Origin: Actinomyces bovis
Lineage (GTDB): Bacteria > Actinomycetota > Actinomycetes > Actinomycetales > Actinomycetaceae
Assembly: GCF_900444995.1 (NCBI RefSeq)
Contig: NZ_UAPQ01000003.1
Location: 1-51,562 of the forward strand
DNA: 51,562 nt
Reading direction: 5' to 3'
The notes below the pieces were generated by a model. It saw only the letters and a list, made by a program, of their open reading frames with translations, made no database searches and was not told the origin of the DNA. Of the stretch, positions 33,383 to 42,649 are shown in pieces. Both the position numbers and the translations under genes were made by a program. Numbering within the stretch: the first letter of the stretch is position 1; every line of letters begins with the position of its first letter.

Positions 33383-33625
33383 ATGAACACCAAGCTCACG
33401 GATACGACAGTTAAGGTTCAGCAAGCTAAGACGCATCTGTCCTCGCTACTAGCAAAAGTGGAAACAGGAGCAACCATCACCATCGCCCGTGGTTCCACAC
33501 AGGTGGCCCGGTTGGTACCGATTCAGACCTGCGAACGCGAGCTTGGCTTCGGCGGCTACCACCTCCCGGATTCATTCTTCGAGGACCTCCCGGAGGAGGA
33601 GCTCACTGCCTGGGAGGCGCGGTGA
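33383..33625 (+). CDS. Phd/YefM family antitoxin
   Basis: 80 residues. The N-terminal part (VKVQQAKTHLSSLLAKVETGATITIARGS) is the Phd/YefM DNA-binding fold, which forms dimers on palindromic operators. The acidic C-terminus (FFEDLPEEELTAWEAR) is the toxin-neutralising tail. It precedes the PIN toxin with a one-base overlap. It has no ribosome site and the -10 box lies six bases before the ATG, so the mRNA is probably leaderless. Confidence 0.92.
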   Translation: MNTKLTDTTVKVQQAKTHLSSLLAKVETGATITIARGSTQVARLVPIQTCERELGFGGYHLPDSFFEDLPEEELTAWEAR

Positions 33626-34017
33626 TGGGGCGCTACCTACTAGACACTCACACCCTTATCTGGGCGATTAACGACCCAGACCGACTCGGCGAACAGGCAC
33701 TGCCTGTGCTGCGCAACCGCACGAACCAGATCTTGGTGTCAGCGGCATCGGCCTGGGAGATGCACACCAAAGCCAGGCTCGGCAAGCTCCCCGGGGCTGA
33801 GGCCTGGCTGAGCACACTCGAGCACCAGATCGCTCGCCTAGAGGCCAGCATCCTCCCAATCTCATGGCCGCACTCACGCCTGGCTGGCAGCATGGACTGG
33901 GAGCATCGCGACCCTTTCGACCGTATGCTCGCCGCCCAAGCCATGCTCGAGTCTCTCACCCTCATCACCACCGACAGGGCCTTTTCAACACTGCCGGGCC
34001 TACGGACACTCTGGTAA
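33625..34017 (+). CDS. PIN-domain (VapC-type) toxin ribonuclease
   Basis: 130 residues from ATG 33625; a GTG one codon earlier (33622) is possible. The PIN fold cuts RNA with Mg2+. Acidic residues are in place: Asp7 (RYLLDTHTLIW), Glu45 (AWEMHTKARLGKL), Asp96/Asp99 (HRDPFDRMLAAQA) and Asp117 (ITTDRAF). The start overlaps the antitoxin stop (TGATG), so the pair is translationally coupled. The protein looks intact. The RNA target cannot be predicted. Confidence 0.93.
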   Translation: MGRYLLDTHTLIWAINDPDRLGEQALPVLRNRTNQILVSAASAWEMHTKARLGKLPGAEAWLSTLEHQIARLEASILPISWPHSRLAGSMDWEHRDPFDRMLAAQAMLESLTLITTDRAFSTLPGLRTLW

Positions 34018-34042
34018 CCAGAATCAGGCCGGTTAGCAACGG

Positions 34043-34085
34043 CGGCGCCCGCCGGTCCCTGAAGCCAGGGAAGCAGCGGGCGCCG
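34043..34085. terminator. Terminator between PIN toxin and fumC
   Basis: Outer arms CGGCGCCCGC / GCGGGCGCCG (34043-34052, 34076-34085) enclose a smaller TCCCT...AGGGA hairpin. The structure lies between two converging genes; T-runs are weak on both sides. Confidence 0.6.
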
Positions 34086-34103
34086 TCGTCGTAATAGAAG
34101 TGA

Positions 34104-35528
34104 TCAGTCCTCAGCAGCGCTGGGGTGAGTCATATCCATTGGGACCACCCACTTGTCGAACTCTGCCTCAGTCACAAAGCCTAGTTCCAGGGCCGACTCG
34201 CGCAAGGACAGGCCCTTGTGGTGCGCGTTCTTGGCGATCTTGGAGGCCTTGTCGTAGCCAATGTGACGGTTGAGGGCCGTGACCTGCATGAGGTTCGTGT
34301 CCAGGTTGGCCTTGATCTTGTCCGTGTTGGGCTCGATGCCGTAGGCGCAGTTCGTGTCAAAGGACACGCAGGCGTCACCCAGCAGCTTGATGGACTCCAG
34401 CACGCACCAAGCCATGACAGGCTTAAAGACGTTGAGCTGGAAATTGCCCTGCGAGCCGGCAAAGCCCACGGTGGCGTCATTGCCGAAGACCTTCACGGCC
34501 ACCATGGTCATGGCCTCACACTGGGTGGGGTTGACCTTGCCAGGCATGATGGAAGAGCCCGGCTCATTCTCCGGAATCAGCAACTCGCCGATGCCATTGC
34601 GCGGGCCAGAGGCGTACCAACGCACGTCGTTGGCGATCTTCATCAAGGCGTCAGCGAGCACGCGCAGGGCGCCAGAGACCAGCACCAAGGCGTCGTGGGC
34701 GCCCAGGGCTGCGAAGAGGTTGTCAGCCTGTTTGAACTCAATGCCGGTTTCCTCGCTGATCTTCTGAGCTGCCAGCACCCCGAACTTGGGGTGGGCGTTC
34801 AGACCGGTGCCCACGGCGGTGCCGCCGATGGCAAGCTCACGGGCACGCGAGTCGGCGTAGCGGATGCCGTCCAGAGCAAAGTCGATCTGGGCTACCCAAC
34901 CGGAGAAGACCTGCCCCAGGGTAATGGGGGTGGCATCCTGCAGATGCGTGCGGCCCACCATGACGATGTCCTGGAACTCTTTGGCCTTCTTGTCCAGGGT
35001 GTCCCGCAGCTGCATGACGCGCGGATACATCACCTGCAGCTCGTTGACCACGGCGATGTGCATGGCCGTGGGGAAGGTGTCATTGGAGGACTGGCCGCGG
35101 TTGACGTGGTCATTGGGGTGGACCGGGGTTTTGGTGCCCATCTGCCCGCCAGCCAGCTCAATGGCGCGGTTGGAGATGACCTCGTTGGAGTTCATATTGG
35201 ACTGGGTGCCGGAGCCAGTCTGGAAGACCACCAGCGGGAAGTGCTCGTCCAGTTTGCCGGAGATGACCTCGTCACCGGCCTTGGCAATCAAGTCGGCGAT
35301 GTCCTGGGGCAGCTCGCCCAGCTCAGCGTTGGCCAAGGCCGCGGACTTCTTGAGGATGCCCAAGGCTTTGATGAGCGGGGAGGTCAGTACGAAGGTCGGG
35401 CGACCAATGTCGAAGTTAGTTAGGGAGCGCTGCGTCTGGGCGCCCCAGTAACGGTCGGAGGCAACCTCAACGGTGCCCATGGAGTCGGACTCTGTGCGCG
35501 TCGTCGCGCTGGTGCTCATTTCAGCCAT
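34104..35528 (-). CDS. fumC: Class II fumarate hydratase
   Basis: 474 residues. It hydrates fumarate to malate and needs no iron-sulfur cluster. The signature is [10 protein letters not shown] (324-333), with the catalytic loop serine and [10 protein letters not shown] typical of FumC. Catalytic His195 lies in [10 protein letters not shown], and [12 protein letters not shown] is also present. TAGCCT sits exactly six bases before ATG 35528, which supports that start and a leaderless mRNA; the Met three codons later is an alternative. It is stand-alone, convergent with the toxin-antitoxin pair. Confidence 0.97.
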   Translation of the reverse strand: MAEMSTSATTRTESDSMGTVEVASDRYWGAQTQRSLTNFDIGRPTFVLTSPLIKALGILKKSAALANAELGELPQDIADLIAKAGDEVISGKLDEHFPLVVFQTGSGTQSNMNSNEVISNRAIELAGGQMGTKTPVHPNDHVNRGQSSNDTFPTAMHIAVVNELQVMYPRVMQLRDTLDKKAKEFQDIVMVGRTHLQDATPITLGQVFSGWVAQIDFALDGIRYADSRARELAIGGTAVGTGLNAHPKFGVLAAQKISEETGIEFKQADNLFAALGAHDALVLVSGALRVLADALMKIANDVRWYASGPRNGIGELLIPENEPGSSIMPGKVNPTQCEAMTMVAVKVFGNDATVGFAGSQGNFQLNVFKPVMAWCVLESIKLLGDACVSFDTNCAYGIEPNTDKIKANLDTNLMQVTALNRHIGYDKASKIAKNAHHKGLSLRESALELGFVTEAEFDKWVVPMDMTHPSAAED

Positions 35529-35540
35529 GGGCTAAGGCTA
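35529..35540 (-). promoter_or_regulatory. Leaderless -10 box of fumC
   Basis: TAGCCT (complement at 35535-35540), six bases, then ATG. Confidence 0.55.
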
Positions 35541-35665
35541 ACGAATCGCAGCCACCCGTGTACGCCCACACCGGGGCAGCAAAACTTGCTCGCCGCTAGG
35601 TGCAGCGCACTGGTCGCCTGGCCGTGGCCCTGCTGCCCTGTCCGCGCTCAGGTCGCTGCCGCCTG

Positions 35666-36061
35666 TCACTGGACCAAGCCAACGGCGACGGCGTAGCCAG
35701 CAGGGTCCACCGGCCGCCCGGCCCGCGGCAGGCCCTCCACCACCAGCAGATAAGAAATGGTGAGGAGTTCTCGCACCAGGGCAGCGTCTAACCCCTCCCC
35801 TGGCTTGACTGTCACCCAGTGACGTTTATTCATGTGGTAGCCGGGCGTGATGAAGGTGTACTGCCGACGCAGGACCTCGCCGTCTTCTGGATCGACTTTG
35901 AGGTTGAGCATCTGAGGGCCGCGGGAATTGGTGAGCAGGGCGAATATCTTTCCGCGCACCTTGTAGACCTCCCAGTCCGGCCCAAATGGCTGGCACAGCT
36001 CGGAGCCGGGCAGGGATTGCGCCACCTCATGCGCGCTCTCGCGCAGTTCCTCACCCTCCAT
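35666..36061 (-). CDS. MmcQ/YjbR family protein
   Basis: 131 residues. The family has a CyaY-like fold and is often called DNA-binding, but its role is not established. Typical features are QPFGPDWEVYKVRGKIFALL, NLKVDPEDGEVLRRQY, PGYHMNKRHWVTV and a C-terminal helix (VRELLTISYLLVVEGLPR). AAAGGAG lies 7 bases before the ATG. It is probably monocistronic or co-transcribed with the small gene upstream at 36135. Confidence 0.88.
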   Translation of the reverse strand: MEGEELRESAHEVAQSLPGSELCQPFGPDWEVYKVRGKIFALLTNSRGPQMLNLKVDPEDGEVLRRQYTFITPGYHMNKRHWVTVKPGEGLDAALVRELLTISYLLVVEGLPRAGRPVDPAGYAVAVGLVQ

Positions 36062-36134
36062 GGGCGGCTCCTTTCACCGGGATATCAGGACCTAGCTGAT
36101 TCTCCTGTGGTCCCAAGCCGGGACAATCCCAGGC

Positions 36135-36359
36135 TCATACGCAGTGGTGCTTCTCGCAGAAGACGTGCTCGCCGTCGATCTTGAAACTGTCCCGCTCGGC
36201 GGCCCGCAAGGCGTCGTCAGCGGTGTAGCTCAGCGCGAGGACCCGCTCGATGGCGGTGCCATCAGGGTCGTGCACGGTGTCCACCACCCGGTGGGCGACC
36301 ATCCGCTCACATCCTTCGTGGTCACACTGAACGGCAATGGCCTCGCGGCGAATGAACAT
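36135..36359 (-). CDS. Small Cys/His-rich hypothetical protein
   Basis: 74 residues, not recognised. GAGGAGAG precedes the ATG by about 5 bases, so it is very likely translated. It has CDHEGC near the N-terminus and CEKHHC at the very end, which could form a zinc-binding pair. Between them is an acidic helix (SYTADDALRAAERDSFKIDG). It has no signal peptide. A nucleic-acid or protein adaptor role is possible but is only a guess. Confidence 0.7.
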   Translation of the reverse strand: MFIRREAIAVQCDHEGCERMVAHRVVDTVHDPDGTAIERVLALSYTADDALRAAERDSFKIDGEHVFCEKHHCV

Positions 36360-36500
36360 CTTCTCTCCTCATTGAGATCGGCAATCCGGTGACGATGGTC
36401 ACCTTATTGCCCTTTATACCCATTCATTAGCCTTGCTGTGCCCCAAACCGCCACACAGCAATGCAATCGGTTCCCAGTAGGCCGAGGGCTCAACTCTGAT

Positions 36501-37178
36501 TCAGCCGCGCAGGCCTAAGCCACGCATACGGCTCATAGTTCCCTGAGAGAGCACCTGGTACAGGAGCTCTGCCCCAGCAGTGCCGGAGGCCAACTCCGGG
36601 TGAAGGGCCAGCATCCGCTGCAAGGTGCCGATCTCTTCACCCGCCACACGCCGCCCCCACAGGCCCAAGCGGGCCGCAAGCTGGGCGTCGCCGTCGATAG
36701 CGGGCACCAGTTCCCGTGAGGCCAGGGACCCCAGGCGCTCGTCAGCAAGCTCATCAAGAAGGGCGCCACGCAGCGGCTCCGGCAGGCTGTCAACCAGCGC
36801 CATGCAGAAGTCGATCAGCAGACCGAAAGTTAGGTAGGTCTTGACTAGCCGCTCAGACCAGTCAGAGGGCCGTAGGCGCTGGTCAAAGTCACCAAGCGAA
36901 CCGACGAAGCGCTGCGCCTCGGCGTCGATGTCAATACCTGCGGCGGCGGCAGCCTCAGCCACGCGCCCATATCCGGCGACGGCGGCCGCACTCATGCGCA
37001 TGATGGCCACGCGGGAGGCCATCAGTGGAGCCTTGTCCGCATCCTTGGCATAGCGCGTGCAGGCAACGATGCGGGAATAGGCCACCACGCCAACAACGGC
37101 GCGCTGGTAAGCGGTCGCTGCTGCCTTCGCGGCGCTTTCAAGGGGAGCTTCAGTGCTAACAGGGCTGGGCTCGGTCAT
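36501..37178 (-). CDS. Ferritin-like fold protein (MiaE-like family)
   Basis: 225 residues, all helical. The family is annotated as a tRNA-(ms2io6A)-hydroxylase-like ferritin fold, common next to a DEAD-box helicase in Actinobacteria. Helices are Ala-rich (AAATAYQRAVVGVVAYSRIV, APLMASRVAIMRMSAAAVAG, YLTFGLLIDFCMALVDSL). Clear di-iron E-x-x-H motifs are not obvious, so enzymatic activity is doubtful. TAACCT exactly six bases before ATG 37178 marks a leaderless mRNA. It is divergent from the helicase gene. Confidence 0.8.
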   Translation of the reverse strand: MTEPSPVSTEAPLESAAKAAATAYQRAVVGVVAYSRIVACTRYAKDADKAPLMASRVAIMRMSAAAVAGYGRVAEAAAAAGIDIDAEAQRFVGSLGDFDQRLRPSDWSERLVKTYLTFGLLIDFCMALVDSLPEPLRGALLDELADERLGSLASRELVPAIDGDAQLAARLGLWGRRVAGEEIGTLQRMLALHPELASGTAGAELLYQVLSQGTMSRMRGLGLRG

Positions 37179-37190
37179 GAAGCTAGGTTA
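37179..37190 (-). promoter_or_regulatory. Leaderless -10 box of the ferritin-like gene
   Basis: TAACCT (complement at 37185-37190), six bases, then ATG. Confidence 0.55.
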
Positions 37191-37565
37191 GTTCTTGACC
37201 CGTGGTCAGTCTGGGCAAATCTGCCTAACCCATACCGGACGCCGCGTGCGCTGCCGTGACTTCCGCCACGAGGGCGAAGCTTGGGGCTGTCTAACGTTCC
37301 AATGACGCGGATTTGTCGCTAGCCTGGCGGAGACCACGGTTGCCCGGTCGTCATGCCTACTTCTCCTGCCCGCCAGCAACGGCCCAGCGCAGGACACGAA
37401 TCCACGATCGGCTGCCACAACGACCGCGCCACTGCGGCCACGGCCGAGCCCCGCTCACAGAGTGCAGCTCCACCCCGGCCGCCGCCTGCCGCCCACTTTG
37501 GGCTGAGCTCTTTGGCGCACAACCAGACAAGGCACACATTGACCAAGCACAGCTCCTCCGCTGCC
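37191..37565. other. 375-base divergent upstream region of the helicase gene
   Basis: It separates the ferritin-like gene from the preferred helicase start. A TAGCCT hexamer at 37320-37325 could be a -10 for the helicase. The helicase frame is open from 37353 across the second half, but the extra residues (RQQRPSAGHESTIGCHNDRA) look untranslated. Confidence 0.45.
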
Positions 37566-39308
37566 ATGCCGGAGGAAACCGTCAGCCCTACCACCGCTGC
37601 AAGCACAGCCGCCAGCGCTGAGACTGCCAGCAGCGCGAACGCCCCCTCCGCTACTAGCCCAGCCGAAGGCCCAGCCAGCTCCGGAATCATTGAAACCGCT
37701 TCTGCCCACGCCCCCGTCCTAGATGAAGCCACCCCGGATATCACCGACGAAGGTGAGCAGGTTGACCTCACCCAGAAGAGCTTCGCCCAATACGGGGTAG
37801 AGCCAGAGATTTGCCAGGCTCTAGCCGCCAAAGGCATCACCTACCCCTTCCCCATCCAGGCCCTCACCCTGCCGGTAGCCCTGGACGGCCAGGACATCAT
37901 TGGCCAGGCCAAAACCGGCACCGGCAAGACCTTGGGTTTCGGCCTGCCCCTGCTCATGGACACTCTAGGCCCGGGCGAGGAAGGCTGGGATGAGGACCCC
38001 GCTGCCGGCTCCCCGCAAGCCCTGGTGGTCCTGCCAACACGCGAACTCGCCAAGCAGGTGGCTGAAGAACTCAAGATGGCGGCAGCCAAGCGCACCGTCC
38101 GCATCGTGCAGGTCTACGGCGGGCGCGCCTACGAACCGCAGATCGAAGCCCTGGAGAAGGGCGCGGAGGTTGTGGTCGGCACGCCGGGTCGCCTAATCGA
38201 CCTGCTAGACCGGGGCGTGCTGGACCTGAACCACGTGACCACCGTGGTGCTGGACGAAGCCGACGAGATGCTAGATCTGGGCTTCCTCCCTGATGTGGAG
38301 AAGATCCTGGCCCGCACTCGCCCCGACCGCCAGACCATGTTGTTCTCCGCGACCATGCCCGGCGCCGTCGTCGCTCTGGCGCGCCGCTACATGACCAAAC
38401 CCACCCATATTCGCGCACAAGACCCGGGCGACGAATCCATGACCGTCAAGACGGTGCAGCAGGTGGTCTACCGCACCCATGCACTCAACAAGGTGGAGGT
38501 GGTCTCGCGGATCCTGCAAGCCGAAGGCCGGGGGCGGACCATTATTTTCGCCCGCACCAAGCGGACTGCCGCCCGGGTAGCTGAAGACTTGGGGGCGCGC
38601 GGCTTCGCCACTGGCGCCCTGCACGGAGACCTGGGCCAGGGGGCGCGCGAACAGGCCCTGCGTGCCTTCCGCAAAGGCAAGGTGGATGTGCTGGTGGCCA
38701 CTGATGTAGCCGCCCGCGGCATTGACGTGGACGACGTCACCCACGTCATCAACTACCAGTGCCCCGAGGACGAGAAGATCTATGTGCACCGCATCGGGCG
38801 CACAGGCCGGGCCGGTAACTCCGGCACTGCTGTCACCTTTGTGGATTGGGATGACACCCCGCGCTGGCGCCTGATTGCCAAGGGCCTGGGCTTGCCCGTA
38901 GAGGAGCCAGTGGAGACCTACCACACCAGCGAGCACCTATTCGCAGACCTGTGCATCCCGGAAGGCGTCACTGGCAAGCTCCCCAAGGAAAAGCGTGTGC
39001 TGGCCGGCCTGGACGCTGAGGAGATTGAAGACCTGGGTGAGACTGGGCGGCGCGACGGCGGACGCAGTGGCCGAAGTGGTCGAGGTGGTCGCGGCGGAGC
39101 TGGCTCCGGGCGCGGCAGTGACAACAGGCACGCTGGACGCGGGGGGCGTGGTGCTCGCGGCGAAGGCTCTGGCCGAAGCAAGCGGGCGACGGCGTCGTCC
39201 GCTGAAGGCAGTGAGCAAGTTTCCAAGCGTGGCGGTGAGCGCCGGACGCGTAACCGCAAACGCACGCGCGGTGGTAAGCCGGTGGACGGTCAGAACACCC
39301 AGGACTGA
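37566..39308 (+). CDS. DEAD-box ATP-dependent RNA helicase
   Basis: 580 residues from ATG 37566 (the frame is open back to ATG 37353). An Ala/Ser/Thr-rich N-terminus of about 65 residues is followed by the two RecA-like domains. The Q motif ends GITYPFPIQ. Other motifs are AKTGTGKT (Lys121), PTRELA, VLDEADEMLD (Asp230-Asp233), FSATMP (SAT 261-263), ARGIDVDDVTHVINY and HRIGRTGR. The C-terminal 100 residues are Arg/Gly-rich (RSGRSGRGGRGGAGSGRGS) and very basic, probably for RNA binding. It resembles the RhlE-like helicases of actinobacteria, with roles in RNA turnover or ribosome assembly. No good ribosome site is seen at either start. A palindromic repeat begins 5 bases after the stop. Confidence 0.93.
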   Translation: MPEETVSPTTAASTAASAETASSANAPSATSPAEGPASSGIIETASAHAPVLDEATPDITDEGEQVDLTQKSFAQYGVEPEICQALAAKGITYPFPIQALTLPVALDGQDIIGQAKTGTGKTLGFGLPLLMDTLGPGEEGWDEDPAAGSPQALVVLPTRELAKQVAEELKMAAAKRTVRIVQVYGGRAYEPQIEALEKGAEVVVGTPGRLIDLLDRGVLDLNHVTTVVLDEADEMLDLGFLPDVEKILARTRPDRQTMLFSATMPGAVVALARRYMTKPTHIRAQDPGDESMTVKTVQQVVYRTHALNKVEVVSRILQAEGRGRTIIFARTKRTAARVAEDLGARGFATGALHGDLGQGAREQALRAFRKGKVDVLVATDVAARGIDVDDVTHVINYQCPEDEKIYVHRIGRTGRAGNSGTAVTFVDWDDTPRWRLIAKGLGLPVEEPVETYHTSEHLFADLCIPEGVTGKLPKEKRVLAGLDAEEIEDLGETGRRDGGRSGRSGRGGRGGAGSGRGSDNRHAGRGGRGARGEGSGRSKRATASSAEGSEQVSKRGGERRTRNRKRTRGGKPVDGQNTQD

Positions 39309-39312
39309 GTCT

Positions 39313-39397
39313 CAAAGCACCCGAATCTGACGAGTTCGCCCGTTTGTGACGTAAACGCCTGTACTGCGGGCGTTTACGTCACAAACGGGCGTTCTGG
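39313..39397 (+). repeat. 85-base palindromic repeat, copy 1
   Basis: 23-bp perfect arms (39337-39359 and 39369-39391) around a 9-base loop, plus conserved flanks on both sides. Each arm contains GTTT-N7-AAAC, a smaller palindrome. It is about 90% identical in the same orientation to copy 2 at 40604-40688. It lies just after the helicase stop, so it may also end transcription. Confidence 0.9.
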
Positions 39398-39522
39398 GCC
39401 TATGGATCGCGCGCCCGCACTACCGCTGAGCCGCGCTCCACAGGCTGCGCTGATGCACCCTGCAAGCACCGCGTTACCTACTTGCTAGCTTTGCAGCGCC
39501 CGGCGCGCGCGATCCTGCTTGT

Positions 39523-40581
39523 ATGAGCAGCACCTACCCGACGCCGTCGCCCCTGCCGAAAATCCTGCTCCAGGCAAGCAGCGCCCAGACCATACGTGCC
39601 AAAACCCCTGGAATCCTGCGCCTGCTACCAGGGTGCTACTACCAACCGCAGCCAGGCCCCGTGTGGCAACAGCAGCAGCAGCTAAGCCTCGCCCGCTGTG
39701 TAGCGGCTGCCGCTCGAAACCGCCATGCGATCGCGCTGACGCATGAGTCTGCAGCCCTCGTGCACGGACTTTGGGTGCGCAGCCCTGAACCAGACGTGCA
39801 CCTGGCCTTTGACGCCCATCCGGGTCATTCGCGCATATCCCTGCCCGCCTTCCAGCTCAGTGAAGTGCAGCCGCCCATCCCAAGTGCTCCCAGCCGAAGC
39901 GGCCCCCAGCTCCGGCGTCGGTTCATGCAACTGACTGAGGACGAGCTGGTCACCGTGAGCGGCCTGCGCGTCACCTCCTGGCTACGCACCGCGGTGGACT
40001 GCTGCTTTGACCTGCCGCCACAGGCAGCAGTGACAGTGGTGGACTCGGCGCTACGAGCACTCCTGCGTCCAAGCCGAACTCGGCTGCGCAGCGAAGAGCA
40101 GACCTGGACTGCATTGCGCGCAGAGCTACTGAAACGCGTGCTGGCCCGAGGGCCGCGGAAGGGGAGCCGGCGTGCCCGGGCGGTGGCCCAGGCTGCTGAT
40201 CCCTGGTCTGAATCACCTGGGGAAAGCCAGGTGCGCCTGCGCGCGGTGGCCCTTGGACTGCCGCCGCTGGTCTCGCAGCATGAATTGCGTATCCGGGTCA
40301 GAGGGCAAGTCAGGCGGTTCTTCATAGACCTGGCTTGGCCTGGGCTTGGCCCTGGTGCCGGGGTTGCACTGGAGTTCGATGGGCGCAGCAAGTACGGCTC
40401 CGCACAGGACCTGTGGGATGAGAAGTCGCGGCAGGACGCTCTGACAAATGCAGGTTGGAAGGTGCTGAGACTGACCGGGGAGCACCTGCGGGACTGTTCC
40501 TCCTTAGATGAAGAGTTATGTGCTTGCCTGCCAGCGCAGGTGGTGCGAGTAGCCCGCCCCGTGGCCGCCCTGTGGAGCTGA
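39523..40581 (+). CDS. DUF559-like protein with PD-(D/E)XK (Vsr-type) nuclease fold
   Basis: 352 residues. The N-terminal 200 residues resemble the AbiEi-type/winged-helix region of actinobacterial DUF559 proteins (LRLLPGCYYQP, IALTHESAALVHGLWV, VSGLRVTSWLRTAVDCC). The C-terminal 125 residues form a restriction-endonuclease-like domain: Glu234 (GESQVRLR), Asp269 (RRFFIDLAWP), Glu284 in LEFDGRSKY with Lys290, and WKVLRLTGEHL. These are the expected metal-site residues. No partner methylase, antitoxin or toxin gene is adjacent. The gene is exactly bracketed by two 85-base palindromic repeats (39313-39397 and 40604-40688). Function is unknown; nuclease activity is inferred from the fold. Confidence 0.82.
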   Translation: MSSTYPTPSPLPKILLQASSAQTIRAKTPGILRLLPGCYYQPQPGPVWQQQQQLSLARCVAAAARNRHAIALTHESAALVHGLWVRSPEPDVHLAFDAHPGHSRISLPAFQLSEVQPPIPSAPSRSGPQLRRRFMQLTEDELVTVSGLRVTSWLRTAVDCCFDLPPQAAVTVVDSALRALLRPSRTRLRSEEQTWTALRAELLKRVLARGPRKGSRRARAVAQAADPWSESPGESQVRLRAVALGLPPLVSQHELRIRVRGQVRRFFIDLAWPGLGPGAGVALEFDGRSKYGSAQDLWDEKSRQDALTNAGWKVLRLTGEHLRDCSSLDEELCACLPAQVVRVARPVAALWS

Positions 40582-40603
40582 GGAGCGGGTAGGAAGAGGG
40601 ACA

Positions 40604-40688
40604 CAAAGCACCCAATTCTGACGAGTTCGCCCGTTTGTGACGTAAACGCCCGCCGTACAGGCGTTTACGTCACAAACAGGCGTTCTGG
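40604..40688 (+). repeat. 85-base palindromic repeat, copy 2
   Basis: Same length and orientation as copy 1. The arms are 40628-40650 and 40660-40682 with one mismatch in 23 pairs; the 9-base loop differs from copy 1. It starts 23 bases after the nuclease-fold gene stop and lies between converging genes. Confidence 0.9.
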
Positions 40689-40720
40689 TGGAAAGCCGAG
40701 ACGGCCGCTACGCTCCAGGC

Positions 40721-42499
40721 TCAGCCCAAAAGGGCACGGAGCAGCAGCATCCCGGTGGCCCCGATACCCGCCGCAGCCGGCAGGGTGATGATCCAAGCCA
40801 AGCCAATGGGCCGCATAAGCCGCCAGTTAGCGGCCTTGTTGACCATGCCAACTCCAAGCACCGCACCGATCAGAATGTGGGTGGAGGAAACAGGCAGCCC
40901 CAACACGGAGGCCCCCATAACAACCGCAGCAGCACTGAGCTCAGCGGCAAAGCCGGAAGCCGGGTGCATCTTGGTCAAGCCCGAGCCAACCGTCATGATG
41001 ACGTTGCGGCCAATGAACCACAGGCCCGAAACCAAGGCCAGACCACAGGCAATGGTGATGGTGGCAGGCACAGCGGCCTTGGCGCTAATCGTGTCAGTCT
41101 TAAGCACGTCCAAGATCGCTGCGAAGGGGCCGACGGCGTTGGCGATGTCGTTAGAGCCGTGAGAGAAAGCGAAGGCAGCGGCGGTGAATACCTGCATCCA
41201 GGAGAACAGGGTGAAGGTGGCCTTGGACAGGCTCTTCTTCTTCATGGAGCGGGCAAAGATAAAGATGGAGAACCACACACCCATACCGACCATGCCCATG
41301 ATGAGCACGTCCTGGAGCAGGTCCAAGCCCAAGTCAAGGTTCTGCAACCCCTTGAACAGGAGCATCGAGGTGATGACAACCGCTCCCACGGCGGCCAGCA
41401 GCGGCACCCAAGTCTCTAGAGCCTTGTGGGACTGCACCTTGTCTGCCTTGCGTTCAATCTTGAGTAGCTCTTTGAAGTATTCGGACTCAAGCTCGTCCTC
41501 TTCAAAGTCCGGCAGGCTCATCGCGGCAGCGTCACGGGTCATCTTGTTGGTGTAAGCCAACTGCTGAAGTTCGGTGAGGCGCTCGAAGGAGGCGCGGTGG
41601 CGGTCGCGGTGAGCGATTCGCTCGGCGTGGATGGCGCGCATGCGGGCGTCAGCCTCCTCGCCGTAGATCAGGATGTGCTTCTTGATCTGGTGGAAGAGGG
41701 TGTAGGCGGCCAGGGCCCCAAGGAGTGGGGACAACACCCAAGAGATTGCGATCTTGCCGATCTCCATCCACTGGACCATCTCAAAGCCACCGGTGCCGGT
41801 GACGTATCCCAGGGTCACAGCTGCACCCACGATGCCGCCGACGATGGCATGGGTGGTGGAGACGGGCCAGCCCATCTTGGTGGCCACCAGTAGCCAGACG
41901 GCTGCACCCAACAGGGCGGCGAGCATGATGAAGACGAAGTCTTGGGGCTGCAAGCCCACCTGAGCTAGGTCCACGATGCCGGAACGCACCGTTTCGGTTA
42001 CGGAGCTTCCGGCGAGGACGGCACCAGAGACTTCAAAGATTGCTGCTACCAGCAAGGCCTGCTTCATGGTCAGGGTTCCGGCCCCCACTGAGGTGCCGAA
42101 GGAGTTGGCGACGTCGTTACCGCCAATGTTGAATGCCATGAAGACGCCCACTAGCACGGTAGTGAACAGCACCAGGTGGTCACCGGCCCCACCGATGTAA
42201 CCCAGGGCCCAGCCGGTGAACCAGATGACCGTGCCAATCAGGATGGCACCGAAGATCAAGTGCCAGTTGCGGTCCACCCCCAGGAAACCTTTGGACAGTC
42301 CGGTGGGCTCTTCATCCTCCTCCGGGCTGGAGGCAGCAGTCGTTTCCTCCGTAGGGTCAATATCAGGGTGGATCACTCCCTTGGCCACAGCCAGGTTCTC
42401 AGCGGCGGTGGCGGCGGTAAGGGATTTGGAGGGGCTCGCGCCGTCGGAGCTGGTCTCGCTCTTGGCGTTGGCCTTGCTGGAGTTCATGCCTTCTGGCAC
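40721..42499 (-). CDS. Inorganic phosphate transporter, PiT family
   Basis: 592 residues. PiT proteins import metal-phosphate using the proton gradient. A 75-residue acidic cytoplasmic N-terminus precedes the first membrane helix. The two inverted halves each carry the family signature: [10 protein letters not shown] (126-135) and [13 protein letters not shown] in the second half. [11 protein letters not shown] and [11 protein letters not shown] are the matching later motifs. A charged cytoplasmic loop of about 100 residues ([20 protein letters not shown] onward) joins the halves. The start is GTG 42499 with AGGAGG about 6 bases upstream; ATG 42487 is an alternative. No PhoU-like gene is adjacent. 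Confidence 0.93.
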   Translation of the reverse strand: MPEGMNSSKANAKSETSSDGASPSKSLTAATAAENLAVAKGVIHPDIDPTEETTAASSPEEDEEPTGLSKGFLGVDRNWHLIFGAILIGTVIWFTGWALGYIGGAGDHLVLFTTVLVGVFMAFNIGGNDVANSFGTSVGAGTLTMKQALLVAAIFEVSGAVLAGSSVTETVRSGIVDLAQVGLQPQDFVFIMLAALLGAAVWLLVATKMGWPVSTTHAIVGGIVGAAVTLGYVTGTGGFEMVQWMEIGKIAISWVLSPLLGALAAYTLFHQIKKHILIYGEEADARMRAIHAERIAHRDRHRASFERLTELQQLAYTNKMTRDAAAMSLPDFEEDELESEYFKELLKIERKADKVQSHKALETWVPLLAAVGAVVITSMLLFKGLQNLDLGLDLLQDVLIMGMVGMGVWFSIFIFARSMKKKSLSKATFTLFSWMQVFTAAAFAFSHGSNDIANAVGPFAAILDVLKTDTISAKAAVPATITIACGLALVSGLWFIGRNVIMTVGSGLTKMHPASGFAAELSAAAVVMGASVLGLPVSSTHILIGAVLGVGMVNKAANWRLMRPIGLAWIITLPAAAGIGATGMLLLRALLG

Positions 42500-42649
42500 G
42501 GGGGCCTCCTGGGATGTCCGGGGAAGGTGGGACGGTTGTGGGTAGAGCGTGCCGTCGCCAGGTAAACACCAGGTAAAGGAATGGCGCCCACAGGCACCTC
42601 AGCTCGCGATTTCGGTCACCTAACTGGGCCGCCTCCGATTCGGGCTGCC

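Noticed and set aside
34218..35423. 401-residue plus-strand frame antisense to fumC
   Set aside because: Shadow of fumC with a high His/Gly/Val composition typical of antisense frames and no ribosome site.
39313..40688. CRISPR-like array from the two 85-base repeats
   Set aside because: There are only two copies, more than 1 kb apart with a gene between them, and each is a long palindrome. No spacers or cas genes.
40688..41419. 243-residue plus-strand frame antisense to the PiT transporter gene
   Set aside because: Shadow frame, rich in Gly, His and Gln, with no domain. The transporter on the other strand is clear.
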